Part shown: positions 1 to 8,685 of the stretch, piece by piece | Position numbering within the stretch: the first letter of the stretch is position 1 | How the letters are laid out: each line of letters starts with the position of its first letter | NCBI GenBank assembly: GCA_009469685.1 | Contig: SSTA01000301.1 | Location: 1 to 11,761 of the forward strand | Length of the DNA stretch: 11,761 bases | Direction: 5' to 3' | From: Azonexaceae bacterium | GTDB taxonomy: Bacteria > Pseudomonadota > Gammaproteobacteria > Burkholderiales > Rhodocyclaceae | Translations under genes and position numbers: made by a program | Notes under the pieces: model-generated | Told to the model about the DNA's origin: nothing | Database searches by the model: none | Seen by the model: the letters and a program-made list of their open reading frames with translations, nothing else

Positions 1-82
1 CCACCATCTCCATGGCCTTGGTGATCTTGCGCGTGTTCTCGACGCTCTTGATCTTGTTGCGAATTTCCTTGCCGCTAGGCAT
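1..82 (-). CDS. atpG: F1 ATP synthase gamma subunit, N-terminal fragment (cut by window edge)
   Basis: Only the first 27 codons are present; the gene continues beyond the left edge. The visible protein starts MPSGKEIRNKIKSVENT and continues into RKITKAMEMV, closely matching the conserved N-terminal helix of F1 gamma subunits. Gamma is the central rotor shaft that turns inside the alpha3beta3 head and links proton flow through Fo to ATP synthesis. The ATG at 82-80 has a strong ribosome site (AGGAGA) ending about 4 bases upstream. It lies 17 bases after the atpA stop, so it is the next gene of the same operon. The beta (atpD) and epsilon (atpC) genes would be expected next, outside the window. 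Identity is confident despite the short length because of the motif and its position directly after atpA. Confidence 0.95.
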   Translation of the reverse strand, partial: MPSGKEIRNKIKSVENTRKITKAMEMV

Positions 83-99
83 GGCGTTCTCCTAAGCGA

Positions 100-1638
100 T
101 CAGGCCCAGCTGCTCTTGAACGCCTGGATGCCGGCGGCCAGCTTCTTTTCCGTCTCGCCATCAAGCTCAGCCTTGGACTCCATGGTGTTCATGACGTCGG
201 CGCAGTTAGACTTGAGGTATCCGATCATGGCCTTTTCGCACTCGAGGGCGCGCTTCACTTCGACGTCGTCGAAGTATCCCTTGTCGGCGGCGTACAACGT
301 GACGGCCATTTCGGAGATGCTCATGGGGGCGTACTGGGGCTGCTTCATCAGCTCGGTCACCAGACGACCACGTTCCAACTGCTTACGGGTGGCATCGTCC
401 AGATCGGAAGCGAACTGGGCGAAGGCCGCGAGTTCCCGGTACTGGGCGAGGGCCAGACGCACACCACCGCCGAGCTTCTTGATCAGCTTGGTCTGGGCGG
501 CACCACCGACGCGGGACACGGAAATACCGGCGTTGATGGCGGGACGGATACCGGCGTTGAAGAGGTCGGTTTCCAGGAAGATCTGACCGTCGGTAATGGA
601 GATCACGTTGGTCGGAACGAAGGCGGACACGTCGCCGGCCTGGGTTTCGATCACGGGGAGAGCGGTCAGCGAACCGGTCTTGCCCTTGACTTCGCCGTTG
701 GTCAGCTTCTCGACCCAGGCGGCAGAAACGCGAGCGGCGCGCTCCAGCAGACGGGAGTGGAGGTAGAACACGTCGCCGGGGTAGGCTTCGCGGCCGGGCG
801 GACGGCGCAGCAGCAGGGAAACCTGACGGTAGCCCCAGGCCTGCTTGGTCAAGTCATCGTAAATGATCAGGGCGTCTTCGCCGCGATCACGGAAGTATTC
901 GCCCATGGTACAGCCGGCATACGGTGCGATGAACTGCAGCGCAGCGGATTCGGAAGCGGAGGCGGCGACCACGATGGTGTATTCCATGGCGCCGTGCTCT
1001 TCCAGCTTGCGCACCACGTTGGCGATGGTGGAAGCCTTCTGGCCGATGGCGACATAGACGCAGTAGAGGTTCTTGCCCTTCTGGTTGATGATCGCATCGA
1101 CGGCGACGGCGGTCTTGCCGGTCTGGCGGTCGCCGATGATCAGCTCGCGTTGGCCACGGCCGACGGGCACCATGGAGTCCACGCACTTCAGACCGGTCTG
1201 CACAGGCTGGGAAACGGACTGCCGCCAAATAACGCCGGGAGCGACTTTTTCGATCTTGTCGGTCAGCTTGGCGTTGATCGGGCCCTTGCCGTCGATGGGA
1301 CGACCCAGGGAGTCCACGACGCGACCGAGCAGCTCGGGGCCGACGGGAACTTCCAGAATGCGGCCGGTGGTCTTCACCACGTCGCCTTCGGAGATGTGCT
1401 CGTATTCGCCGAGGACGACGGCGCCGACGGAATCGCGCTCGAGGTTCAGCGCCATGCCAAAGGTGTTGCCGGGGAATTCCAGCATTTCGCCCTGCATAAC
1501 ATCCTGCAGGCCGTGGACGCGGCAGATGCCGTCGGTCACGGAGACCACAGTTCCCTGGGTGCGCACTTCGGTGGCGCCCTGGAGATTCTGGATCTTGCTC
1601 TTGATCAGTTCAGAAATTTCGGAAGGATTCAACTGCAT
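100..1638 (-). CDS. atpA: F1 ATP synthase alpha subunit
   Basis: The 512-residue product is essentially the family length (513 in E. coli). Alpha alternates with beta in the membrane-peripheral F1 head, binds non-catalytic nucleotide and supplies an arginine to the catalytic sites. Seen in the sequence: the N-terminal beta-barrel starting [12 protein letters not shown], the Walker A loop GDRQTGKT at 169-176, the alpha/beta signature [10 protein letters not shown] at 366-375, and the catalytic arginine R376 right after it. The C-terminal helical domain follows and the protein ends at TCA/TGA 100-102. The ATG at 1638 has a good ribosome site (AGGAGA) that overlaps the atpH stop codon, with only 9 bases between the genes, so translation is probably coupled. 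No key residue is missing. Confidence 0.99.
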   Translation of the reverse strand: MQLNPSEISELIKSKIQNLQGATEVRTQGTVVSVTDGICRVHGLQDVMQGEMLEFPGNTFGMALNLERDSVGAVVLGEYEHISEGDVVKTTGRILEVPVGPELLGRVVDSLGRPIDGKGPINAKLTDKIEKVAPGVIWRQSVSQPVQTGLKCVDSMVPVGRGQRELIIGDRQTGKTAVAVDAIINQKGKNLYCVYVAIGQKASTIANVVRKLEEHGAMEYTIVVAASASESAALQFIAPYAGCTMGEYFRDRGEDALIIYDDLTKQAWGYRQVSLLLRRPPGREAYPGDVFYLHSRLLERAARVSAAWVEKLTNGEVKGKTGSLTALPVIETQAGDVSAFVPTNVISITDGQIFLETDLFNAGIRPAINAGISVSRVGGAAQTKLIKKLGGGVRLALAQYRELAAFAQFASDLDDATRKQLERGRLVTELMKQPQYAPMSISEMAVTLYAADKGYFDDVEVKRALECEKAMIGYLKSNCADVMNTMESKAELDGETEKKLAAGIQAFKSSWA

Positions 1639-1647
1639 GAAATTCTC

Positions 1648-2184
1648 CTAGTTGTTCAGCGCCGTTGCCATGGTGTCGAGCTTGCCGCGGACTGAAGCAT
1701 CCAGCATCTGGTCACCAACGATCACCTTGATACCCCCAATCAGTTCGGGGTCCACGGACACGGACGTCTCGAGCTTGGTCTTGAAGACCGCTTCGAGCTG
1801 GGGCACCAGGGTTTTCACCTGGGCGTCGTCCATGGGAAAGGCCGATATGATCTCGGCCTGTTTGGTGCCTTCTTCGGCCTGCTTGTACTGTTCGTACAGG
1901 CCGGCGATTTCGGGCATCAGTCCCAGTCGATCGTTGTTGGACAGCAGCTGGATGAAGTTCGACAGCTCCGCAGCTACCGCCGTACCGCAGGCAGACCTGA
2001 AGAGGTCGACCAGCTGCGAGGCCGCCACGTTGGGGTCGCCGATGGCCGCGCGGGCCTCGGGATTGGCCGCCACCTGGCCGAGCAGAGCGACCTGCTCGGC
2101 CCATTTGGCCAGATTGCCGCTTTCCTTAGCGGCCCGAAAAAGAGCCTCCGCGTAAGGACGGGCGATAGTTACGGATTCGGCCAT
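1648..2184 (-). CDS. atpH: F1Fo ATP synthase delta subunit (OSCP homologue)
   Basis: The 178-residue product is the usual length for bacterial delta, which sits on top of F1 and ties the alpha3beta3 head to the peripheral b stalk. The N-terminal motif ARPYAEALF (8-16) is the conserved start of the six-helix domain that binds alpha. The C-terminal signature around VDPELIGGIKVIVGD (144-158) is the OSCP/delta family signature. Only 2 bases separate the atpF stop from this ATG. The upstream sequence has just a distant AGGG, so translation probably depends on ribosomes finishing atpF. Ends in TAG, which overlaps the ribosome site of atpA. Confidence 0.98.
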   Translation of the reverse strand: MAESVTIARPYAEALFRAAKESGNLAKWAEQVALLGQVAANPEARAAIGDPNVAASQLVDLFRSACGTAVAAELSNFIQLLSNNDRLGLMPEIAGLYEQYKQAEEGTKQAEIISAFPMDDAQVKTLVPQLEAVFKTKLETSVSVDPELIGGIKVIVGDQMLDASVRGKLDTMATALNN

Positions 2185-2186
2185 TT

Positions 2187-2657
2187 TTACAAGCCCTGTT
2201 TCAGGGCGCCCAGCATATCGGCATGCACGGACGCATTGATTTCCTTGCGCAGGATCTTTTCGGCGCCGGCGACGGCCAGTTCAGCAACGCGCTCGCGCAA
2301 CTGCTGTTTGGCACGTTCGACTTCCTGTTCGATCTCGGCTTTGGCGCCGGCGACGACCTTGTCGGCCTCGACCTTGGCAGCGCCCTTGGCTTCTTCGACG
2401 ATCTGCTGCGCACGCTTTTCGGCTTGGGCGACGAGATCCGCGGATTTCTCCTTGGCTTCCCGCAGCGCCTCGGCGGAACGCTTGGCGGCGAGCTCCTGCT
2501 CGTTCTTGCCTCGTTCGGCCGCAGCCAGGCCTTCGGCGATCTGAGCTTGACGGTCTGCCATCGCCTTGGAGAGCGGCGGCCACACGTACTTCATCGTGAT
2601 CCAGATGAAGATCGCAAACCAGATTGCCTGGCCAATCAGTGTAGCGTTGATGTTCAC
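2187..2657 (-). CDS. atpF: Fo ATP synthase b subunit (peripheral stalk)
   Basis: The 156-residue product equals the E. coli length. Two copies form the peripheral stalk that keeps F1 from rotating with the c ring. There is one membrane helix near residues 5-25 followed by a WPP turn (26-28), as expected for the membrane exit of b. The rest is a long, highly charged Ala/Glu/Lys/Arg-rich helix with the heptad-like pattern of the right-handed coiled coil, ending in the delta-binding region. The start is GTG (2657-2655), preceded by a very strong ribosome site AGGAGGT about 6 bases upstream; there is no better ATG nearby. It follows atpE after 37 bases. Confidence 0.98.
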   Translation of the reverse strand: MNINATLIGQAIWFAIFIWITMKYVWPPLSKAMADRQAQIAEGLAAAERGKNEQELAAKRSAEALREAKEKSADLVAQAEKRAQQIVEEAKGAAKVEADKVVAGAKAEIEQEVERAKQQLRERVAELAVAGAEKILRKEINASVHADMLGALKQGL

Positions 2658-2694
2658 GCTAACCTCCTGGTAAGTTGGGTTTCAGGGGTGCGGA

Positions 2695-4206
<1,512 letters not shown>

Positions 4207-4232
4207 GACAGGCCTCGGTTTAAAGCGGCGCC

Positions 4233-4261
4233 ACTGTATCAGACGCCCAATTTTGAGTCAA
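4233..4261 (-). promoter_or_regulatory. Probable sigma70 promoter of the atp operon
   Basis: On the minus strand, TTGACT (4261-4256) and TACAGT (4238-4233) are separated by exactly 17 bases, and a TGA directly before the -10 gives an extended -10 (TGn). This matches 5 of 6 bases at -35 and 4 of 6 at -10. A start near 4226 would give a leader of about 20 bases to the atpI TTG, containing the GAGG ribosome site. The -35 box lies in a tandem repeat. Found by eye; no transcript data. Confidence 0.7.
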
Positions 4262-4271
4262 TTTTTGAGTC
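4249..4271. repeat. Tandem direct repeat overlapping the atp -35 box
   Basis: AATTTTGAGTC (4249-4259) is followed directly by AATTTTTGAGTC (4260-4271), differing only by one extra T. The GAGTC cores are 12 bases apart, roughly one helix turn. The TTGACT -35 box spans the junction of the two copies. This may be an operator for an unknown regulator or simply a local duplication. Confidence 0.6.
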
Positions 4272-4290
4272 GGATGTTGCAGCGCACAAG

Positions 4291-4310
4291 CGGCGGCATT
4301 ATGCCAACCG
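4291..4310. repeat. Imperfect inverted repeat containing a second extended -10 candidate
   Basis: The sequence folds as a hairpin of about eight pairs (GGCA/TGCC core, TAA loop, one bulge). It has no following T-run in either direction, so it is not a standard terminator. On the minus strand the same bases carry TGG-CATAAT (4306-4298), an extended -10 with five of six consensus bases but no good -35. It could be an upstream atp promoter with a leader of roughly 85 bases. Both readings are tentative. Confidence 0.3.
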
Positions 4311-4348
4311 GTCTCATGCACATTGACTCGCCTCGTATTGCAAACGTC

Positions 4349-4369
4349 ATCACCGATTACGCCGATGAT
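4349..4369. repeat. Weak stem-loop directly after the parB stop
   Basis: An imperfect 8-pair stem (with two G-T pairs) and a 5-base loop lies immediately downstream of the parB stop codon (4372-4370). No T-run follows it. It could mark the transcript end or stabilise the 3' end, but it does not meet the form of an intrinsic terminator, so read-through from parB into atp is possible. Confidence 0.25.
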
Positions 4370-5227
4370 CTATTGGCGAAAGCGCTCGATGAGACCTTCC
4401 AATTGATCCAGATCAGAAAACTCGATGGTGATCCGGCCGCGCCCCTGCTTGCCGGATTGGATCACCACCGCAGCGCCCAGAGTGTCGGACAGTTCCTCCT
4501 GCAAACGCAGGACATCGCGATTGATCGGCCGCGCCGCCGACGCCTTGGGCGGATTGAGCGCTTGCTGGACCAGGCGTTCCGCTTCGCGCACCGACAATCC
4601 CTTGCTGACGATGACCTGGGCAGCGGCAACCTGCTGGGCCGATTTCAGGGGCAGCAGGGCACGCGCGTGCCCCATGTCCAGTTTGCCGTCCATCAGTAGA
4701 TCCTGCACCGTCGCCGAGAGCTGCAGGAGGCGCAGGAGATTGGAGGTTGCCGGCCGCGATCGTCCTACGGCGTCGGCCGCCTGCTCATGGGTCAACCCGA
4801 ACTCGTCTACCAGACGCTTGATGCCCTGGGCTTCCTCGAGGGGGTTGAGATTTTCCCGCTGAATATTTTCGATCAAGGCCATGGCCAGCGCCTGTTCGTC
4901 CGGAATGCTACGGACGAGCACCGGGACTTCGGCGAGCCCCGCCAACTGGGCCGCACGCCAACGGCGTTCGCCAGCAACGATTTCATAGCGTTCGGCACCC
5001 GGGATGGATTCCACGGCACGCACGAGAATCGGCTGCATCACCCCCTGGGACTTGATCGACGCGGCCAGTTCGGTGAGCGAGGTCTCGTCCATGCGGGTAC
5101 GGGGCTGATACTTCCCAGGCCGCAGTCGCTCCACCGGCAGAATACGCTGTTCGTCGGCGCGTTTTTCGTCGTTGCCGGAAAGCAGAGCGTCGAGCCCGCG
5201 GCCTAGGCCCTTCATCTTGATCATCAT
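4370..5227 (-). CDS. parB: Chromosome-partitioning protein ParB (Spo0J), CTP-dependent clamp
   Basis: The 285-residue product has the full chromosomal ParB layout. The N-terminal peptide KGLGRGLDALLSG (6-18) is the type that contacts and stimulates ParA. The CTP-binding N-domain has GERRWR at 86-91 and the ENIQRENLNPLEEA box at 120-133. A helix-turn-helix near 145-170 (LTHEQAADAVGRSRPATSN) recognises parS, and a short C-terminal dimer domain ends the protein. ParB loads at parS, slides as a clamp and works with ParA to segregate origins. The start overlaps the parA stop as ATGA. Three in-frame ATGs (5227, 5224 and 5215) are possible; the first fits an AGGG seven bases upstream. No parS palindrome was seen in this window. 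Confidence 0.97.
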   Translation of the reverse strand: MMIKMKGLGRGLDALLSGNDEKRADEQRILPVERLRPGKYQPRTRMDETSLTELAASIKSQGVMQPILVRAVESIPGAERYEIVAGERRWRAAQLAGLAEVPVLVRSIPDEQALAMALIENIQRENLNPLEEAQGIKRLVDEFGLTHEQAADAVGRSRPATSNLLRLLQLSATVQDLLMDGKLDMGHARALLPLKSAQQVAAAQVIVSKGLSVREAERLVQQALNPPKASAARPINRDVLRLQEELSDTLGAAVVIQSGKQGRGRITIEFSDLDQLEGLIERFRQ

Positions 5228-5985
5228 GCAGCGACCCTTTCGAGAATTTCCTGCGCCAACGCGTTGTAGGCCTGGGCCCCCCTGGAGCTCTTGTCGAAGG
5301 CGATGACCGGCTTGCCGTAGGACGGTGCTTCGGCAAGGCGAACATTGCGGGGAACGATGGTGCGATAGACCTTGGCCCCAAAGTGGCTTTCGAGTTCCGC
5401 CGACACCTGCTGCGTCAGGGTGCTTTGCGGGTTGTACATGGTGCGCAGCAGACCCTCGATTTCCAGACGGTGGTTGAGGTGGGTGCGTACCTTACGCAAG
5501 GTCTCGACCAAATCGGACAGTCCTTCCAGAGCGTAATACTCGCACTGCATCGGAATGAGGACGGCATCCGAGGCGACCAAGCCGTTGACGGTGAGCATGT
5601 TGAGGGCCGGCGGGCAATCGATGAGCACGAAGTCGTAATCCGCTCCTGCGGCGGCGAGGGCGTCGCGCAGACGGAATTCCCGCGCGTCCATCTCGATCAG
5701 TTCGACCTCGGCCCCGGCTAGTTCGCGATTGGCGGGCAGGACGTCGAAGCCAAAATTGGTGGGGAGGCAAACTTCGGCAAGGGTCGCCAAGCCGAGGAGG
5801 AGCTGATAGACCGTAGGCAGGGCTTCCTTCTTGGTGATCCCCGATCCGGTCGTGGCGTTTCCTTGCGGATCGAGGTCGATGAGCAGGACGCTCCGGCCCG
5901 CAGCGGCCAGGCTGGCGGCTAGATTGACCGCCGTCGTGGTCTTGCCGACGCCGCCCTTTTGGTTGGTGATGGCGAGAATTCTCAT
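5224..5985 (-). CDS. parA: Chromosome-partitioning ATPase ParA (Soj)
   Basis: The 253-residue product starts [20 protein letters not shown]. It has the deviant Walker A motif KGGVGKTT at 10-17 with both lysines (K10 and K15), the Walker A' box [10 protein letters not shown] at 34-43, and Walker B LID at 121-123 (D123). The protein begins directly at the P-loop with no N-terminal DNA-binding extension, as in chromosomal Soj-type ParA rather than plasmid type Ia proteins. It binds DNA non-specifically as an ATP dimer and is released by ParB. The frame stays open far upstream (to about 6618), but that part reads as an Arg/Pro-rich shadow of rsmG. The ATG at 5985, forming ATGA with the rsmG stop, is the clear start. 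Confidence 0.98.
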   Translation of the reverse strand: MRILAITNQKGGVGKTTTAVNLAASLAAAGRSVLLIDLDPQGNATTGSGITKKEALPTVYQLLLGLATLAEVCLPTNFGFDVLPANRELAGAEVELIEMDAREFRLRDALAAAGADYDFVLIDCPPALNMLTVNGLVASDAVLIPMQCEYYALEGLSDLVETLRKVRTHLNHRLEIEGLLRTMYNPQSTLTQQVSAELESHFGAKVYRTIVPRNVRLAEAPSYGKPVIAFDKSSRGAQAYNALAQEILERVAA

Positions 5986-6611
5986 GAAACGGCTTTCATA
6001 ACGATCAAATGGCGCTCGGCGACCAGCCCTGGAACGGTCAGGGGCAAGGTTTTCTCGACGGCAATGCCGGCCGGCAGGTCGGTCAATTCGGCTCGGGGCA
6101 ACTGCCCTTTCATGGCCAACCAGCGCCCCCCCGGCGCGAGGAGGTGGCGCGTCGCGGCGACGAAGGAGGCGAGGTCGGAAAAGGCCCGCGACGCGATCAA
6201 GGCAAAACTGCCCTGCAGTTCCTCGACCCGGCCGTGAATTGGATGAAGGTTGCTCAGCCCCAACTCGATCGCAACCTGCCTTTGGAAGCTCGTCTTCTTG
6301 TCGACGGCATCGATCAGGGTCACCGCCAGCTCGGGCCGTACGATGGCCAACGGTATTCCCGGCAAGCCGCCGCCACTGCCGACATCCAGCAGAGGTCCGC
6401 CGGTGACCCTGGGAAGGATGGCGAGGGAGTCGAGAACGTGGTGGGACAGAACCTGGTCCGCATCGCGTATGGCGGTGAGGTTGTAGGTCTTGTTCCATTT
6501 GAGCAGCAGGTCGCGGTAGGCGATCAGCTTGGCCTGAACCGCCAGGGGCAATTCGATTCCGAGCTGGGCAAGGCCGGCCGCGAGCCCCTCGTTGAGCAGT
6601 TCGACGCTCAT
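5982..6611 (-). CDS. rsmG: 16S rRNA (guanine-N7) methyltransferase RsmG (GidB)
   Basis: The 209-residue product matches the family length (207 in E. coli). It methylates N7 of G527 in 16S rRNA using S-adenosylmethionine; loss gives low-level streptomycin resistance in other bacteria. Visible motifs are the N-terminal [15 protein letters not shown] (36-50), the SAM loop [14 protein letters not shown] (76-89), the acid ending the second strand in LIDAVDKK (99-106) and SRAFSDL (141-147). The ATG at 6611 overlaps the mnmG stop as ATGA. A TTG 15 bases upstream (6626) would add MGPCS but lacks a better ribosome site, so the ATG is preferred. Translation is probably coupled to mnmG, since no strong ribosome site is present. 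Confidence 0.97.
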   Translation of the reverse strand: MSVELLNEGLAAGLAQLGIELPLAVQAKLIAYRDLLLKWNKTYNLTAIRDADQVLSHHVLDSLAILPRVTGGPLLDVGSGGGLPGIPLAIVRPELAVTLIDAVDKKTSFQRQVAIELGLSNLHPIHGRVEELQGSFALIASRAFSDLASFVAATRHLLAPGGRWLAMKGQLPRAELTDLPAGIAVEKTLPLTVPGLVAERHLIVMKAVS

Positions 6612-8494
6612 GCTGCACGGCCCCAATCGTGGCGCTTCAAATGGATGAGAAGCAGCGAAATCGCCGCCGGGGTGACTCCCTGAATACGTGAGGCCTGGCC
6701 TATCGTTTGCGGCCGGTGCGAACTCAACTTCTGCTTCACCTCATTGGATAGCCCGGCAACCTTGCCGTAGTCCAGTTCGGCCGGCAATGCAGCATTCTCC
6801 GAGCTGGCCGACTTGGCCACTTCCTCAGCCTGACGGTCGATATACCCCTGGTACTTGGCGGAAATCTCCAACTGCTCGACAACCGCCGGATCGGCCTGTC
6901 CCTGCCCGGCGCCGGGTAAGGACATGAGGCCCGAGTAGGACACCTCGGGCCTGCGCAACAACTCAAAGAGGCTGTATTCGTGGTCTATGGCCTTGCCCAG
7001 AACGCGGAGGCATTCCTCAGCCGAGGTGATCCTGGGATTGACCCAAGTCGATTTCAGCCGCTCCTGCTCGGTCGCGATGGCGTCGCGTTTGCGACAGAAG
7101 ACTTCCCAACGCGCGTCGTCCACCAGACCCAGCTCGCGGCCGGTCTCGGTGAGGCGCAGGTCGGCGTTGTCTTCGCGCAGGGAAAGACGATACTCCGCCC
7201 GACTGGTGAACATGCGGTAGGGATCGGAAACGCCGCGAGTGATCAAATCGTCCACCAGGACGCCGAGGTAAGCTTCATTGCGCTTCGGGCACCAGCCCTC
7301 CAGGCCCTTCACGTAGCGCACGGCGTTGATTCCGGCCAGCAACCCCTGAGCGGCGGCTTCTTCATAACCCGTCGTGCCGTTGATCTGGCCGGCGAAGAAG
7401 AGGCCGGCGATGGCCTTGGTCTCCAGGCTGTCCTTAAGGCCGCGGGGATCGTAGAAATCGTACTCGATGGCGTAACCGGGGCGCAGGATGTGACAGTTTT
7501 CCAGGCCGCGGATGGAGCGCACCAGGGCAAGCTGAATGTCGAAGGGCAGACTCGTCGACACGCCGTTGGGGTAGATCTCGTGGGTCGCCAAGCCTTCCGG
7601 TTCGAGGAAGACATTGTGGTGTTCCTTGTCGGCGAAGCGATGGATCTTGTCCTCTATCGACGGGCAGTAACGCGGCCCGACGCCTTCGATGACCCCGGTG
7701 TACATCGGCGAGCGATCCAGGCCGCTGCGGATGATCTCATGGGTCCGCTCGTTCGTCTCCGTGATCCAGCAAGGGAGTTGCCGCGGATGCTGGGCAGCGT
7801 TGCCGAGAAAAGAAAAGACCGGGAGCGGATCATCGGAATGCTGCTCCTCCATGACCGAGAAATCGATGGTCTTGCCGTCCAGGCGCGGCGGCGTGCCGGT
7901 CTTGAGCCTGCCTTGCGGAAGATTGAGTTCCCTGAGGCGGGCGGCCAAGGAGACCGAAGGCGGATCGCCCATTCGACCACCGGTATAGTTCTCGAGCCCT
8001 ACGTGGATCTTGCCGTTCAGGAAGGTGCCGGCGGTGAGCACCACGGCCTCCGCCGAGAATCGTATGCCCAACTGGGTGACGGCACCGACGACACGCCCCC
8101 CCTCGACCACAAGGTCGTCGCAAGCCTGGGCGAATATCGTCAGGTTGGCCTGATTCTCCAGCCTCGAACGGATGGCCTGCTTGTACAAGACCCGGTCGGC
8201 TTGTGCTCGCGTCGCACGGACCGCCGGACCTTTGGAGGCGTTGAGGATGCGGAACTGGATTCCGGCCTCGTCGGTCGCCGACGCCATGACCCCACCCAAG
8301 GCATCCACCTCCCTCACCAGGTGGCCTTTGCCGATCCCTCCGATCGACGGATTGCAGCTCATGACACCCAGGGTGTCCAGGCTGTGGGTCAGCAGCAGGG
8401 TCTTCGCCCCGGCCCGGGCGGCGGCGAGCGCAGCTTCGGTGCCGGCATGGCCGCCACCGACAACAATGACATCGAATCGGGTCGGGTAGAGCAT
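6608..8494 (-). CDS. mnmG: tRNA U34 5-carboxymethylaminomethyl-modifying enzyme MnmG (GidA)
   Basis: The 628-residue product is one residue shorter than the E. coli protein. MnmG, with MnmE, uses FAD and a methylene-THF donor to build the (c)mnm5 group on wobble uridine 34 of several tRNAs. Seen: the FAD loop [12 protein letters not shown] (11-22), the [14 protein letters not shown] box (46-59), the family signature [11 protein letters not shown] with the catalytic C277, and [14 protein letters not shown], followed by the C-terminal helical domain that binds MnmE and tRNA. The frame stays open to 8674, but that extension reads as non-coding Arg/Pro-rich sequence. The ATG at 8494 gives the family N-terminus ([15 protein letters not shown]). 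No Shine-Dalgarno sequence precedes it. It is first in the block with rsmG, parA and parB. Confidence 0.98.
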   Translation of the reverse strand: MLYPTRFDVIVVGGGHAGTEAALAAARAGAKTLLLTHSLDTLGVMSCNPSIGGIGKGHLVREVDALGGVMASATDEAGIQFRILNASKGPAVRATRAQADRVLYKQAIRSRLENQANLTIFAQACDDLVVEGGRVVGAVTQLGIRFSAEAVVLTAGTFLNGKIHVGLENYTGGRMGDPPSVSLAARLRELNLPQGRLKTGTPPRLDGKTIDFSVMEEQHSDDPLPVFSFLGNAAQHPRQLPCWITETNERTHEIIRSGLDRSPMYTGVIEGVGPRYCPSIEDKIHRFADKEHHNVFLEPEGLATHEIYPNGVSTSLPFDIQLALVRSIRGLENCHILRPGYAIEYDFYDPRGLKDSLETKAIAGLFFAGQINGTTGYEEAAAQGLLAGINAVRYVKGLEGWCPKRNEAYLGVLVDDLITRGVSDPYRMFTSRAEYRLSLREDNADLRLTETGRELGLVDDARWEVFCRKRDAIATEQERLKSTWVNPRITSAEECLRVLGKAIDHEYSLFELLRRPEVSYSGLMSLPGAGQGQADPAVVEQLEISAKYQGYIDRQAEEVAKSASSENAALPAELDYGKVAGLSNEVKQKLSSHRPQTIGQASRIQGVTPAAISLLLIHLKRHDWGRAA

Positions 8495-8685
8495 GGGAGA
8501 TGGGTATAGGGGCCGGAACACGGCCGGAGGGGAGCGAGATTTTACGTCAGGGGGCTGAAAATTAACAGGAATCGCCGACCATGCAGCCCTCCATTTTCGA
8601 ATCCCGCGGCAGGCCCTGCGGACGACTCCTTGTTCCTGCGGGGGTCTTGGCGTACCGTTGCGACAACTCGTCACTCCTGAATCTT
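8495..8685. promoter_or_regulatory. Divergent intergenic region between mnmG and the TPR response regulator
   Basis: Both flanking genes are transcribed away from this 191-base stretch, so it should hold promoters for each. For mnmG (minus strand) a -10-like TAAAAT lies at 8544-8539 with no convincing -35, which would give a leader of roughly 37 bases. That leader is pyrimidine-rich, lacks a ribosome site and contains a small hairpin (GGCCG 8511-8515 with CGGCC 8521-8525). For the plus-strand gene I found only a poor match (TTGTTC 8630-8635, TACCGT 8653-8658, 17-base spacing). No DnaA-box cluster was seen, although mnmG often lies beside oriC. Confidence 0.4.

Noticed and set aside
757..1695. 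312-codon plus-strand frame opposite atpA
   Set aside because: Shadow of atpA, rich in Gly/Asp/His repeats typical of antisense frames of GC-rich genes; no family resemblance.
5986..6618. N-terminal extension of ParA by about 210 residues, which would make a fusion protein
   Set aside because: The extension lies within rsmG in another frame, is Arg/Pro-rich, and ParA has a perfect start at 5985 overlapping the rsmG stop.
6980..8509. 509-codon plus-strand frame opposite mnmG
   Set aside because: mnmG has all family motifs in the other strand over the whole span; this frame is an antisense by-product of codon bias.
8495..8674. 60-residue N-terminal extension of MnmG
   Set aside because: The family N-terminus is [19 protein letters not shown] and the 628-residue form already matches the E. 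coli length; the upstream translation has no conserved character.
8495..8685. Replication origin beside mnmG
   Set aside because: Though mnmG often neighbours oriC, I saw no DnaA-box (TTATCCACA-like) cluster or AT-rich unwinding element here.
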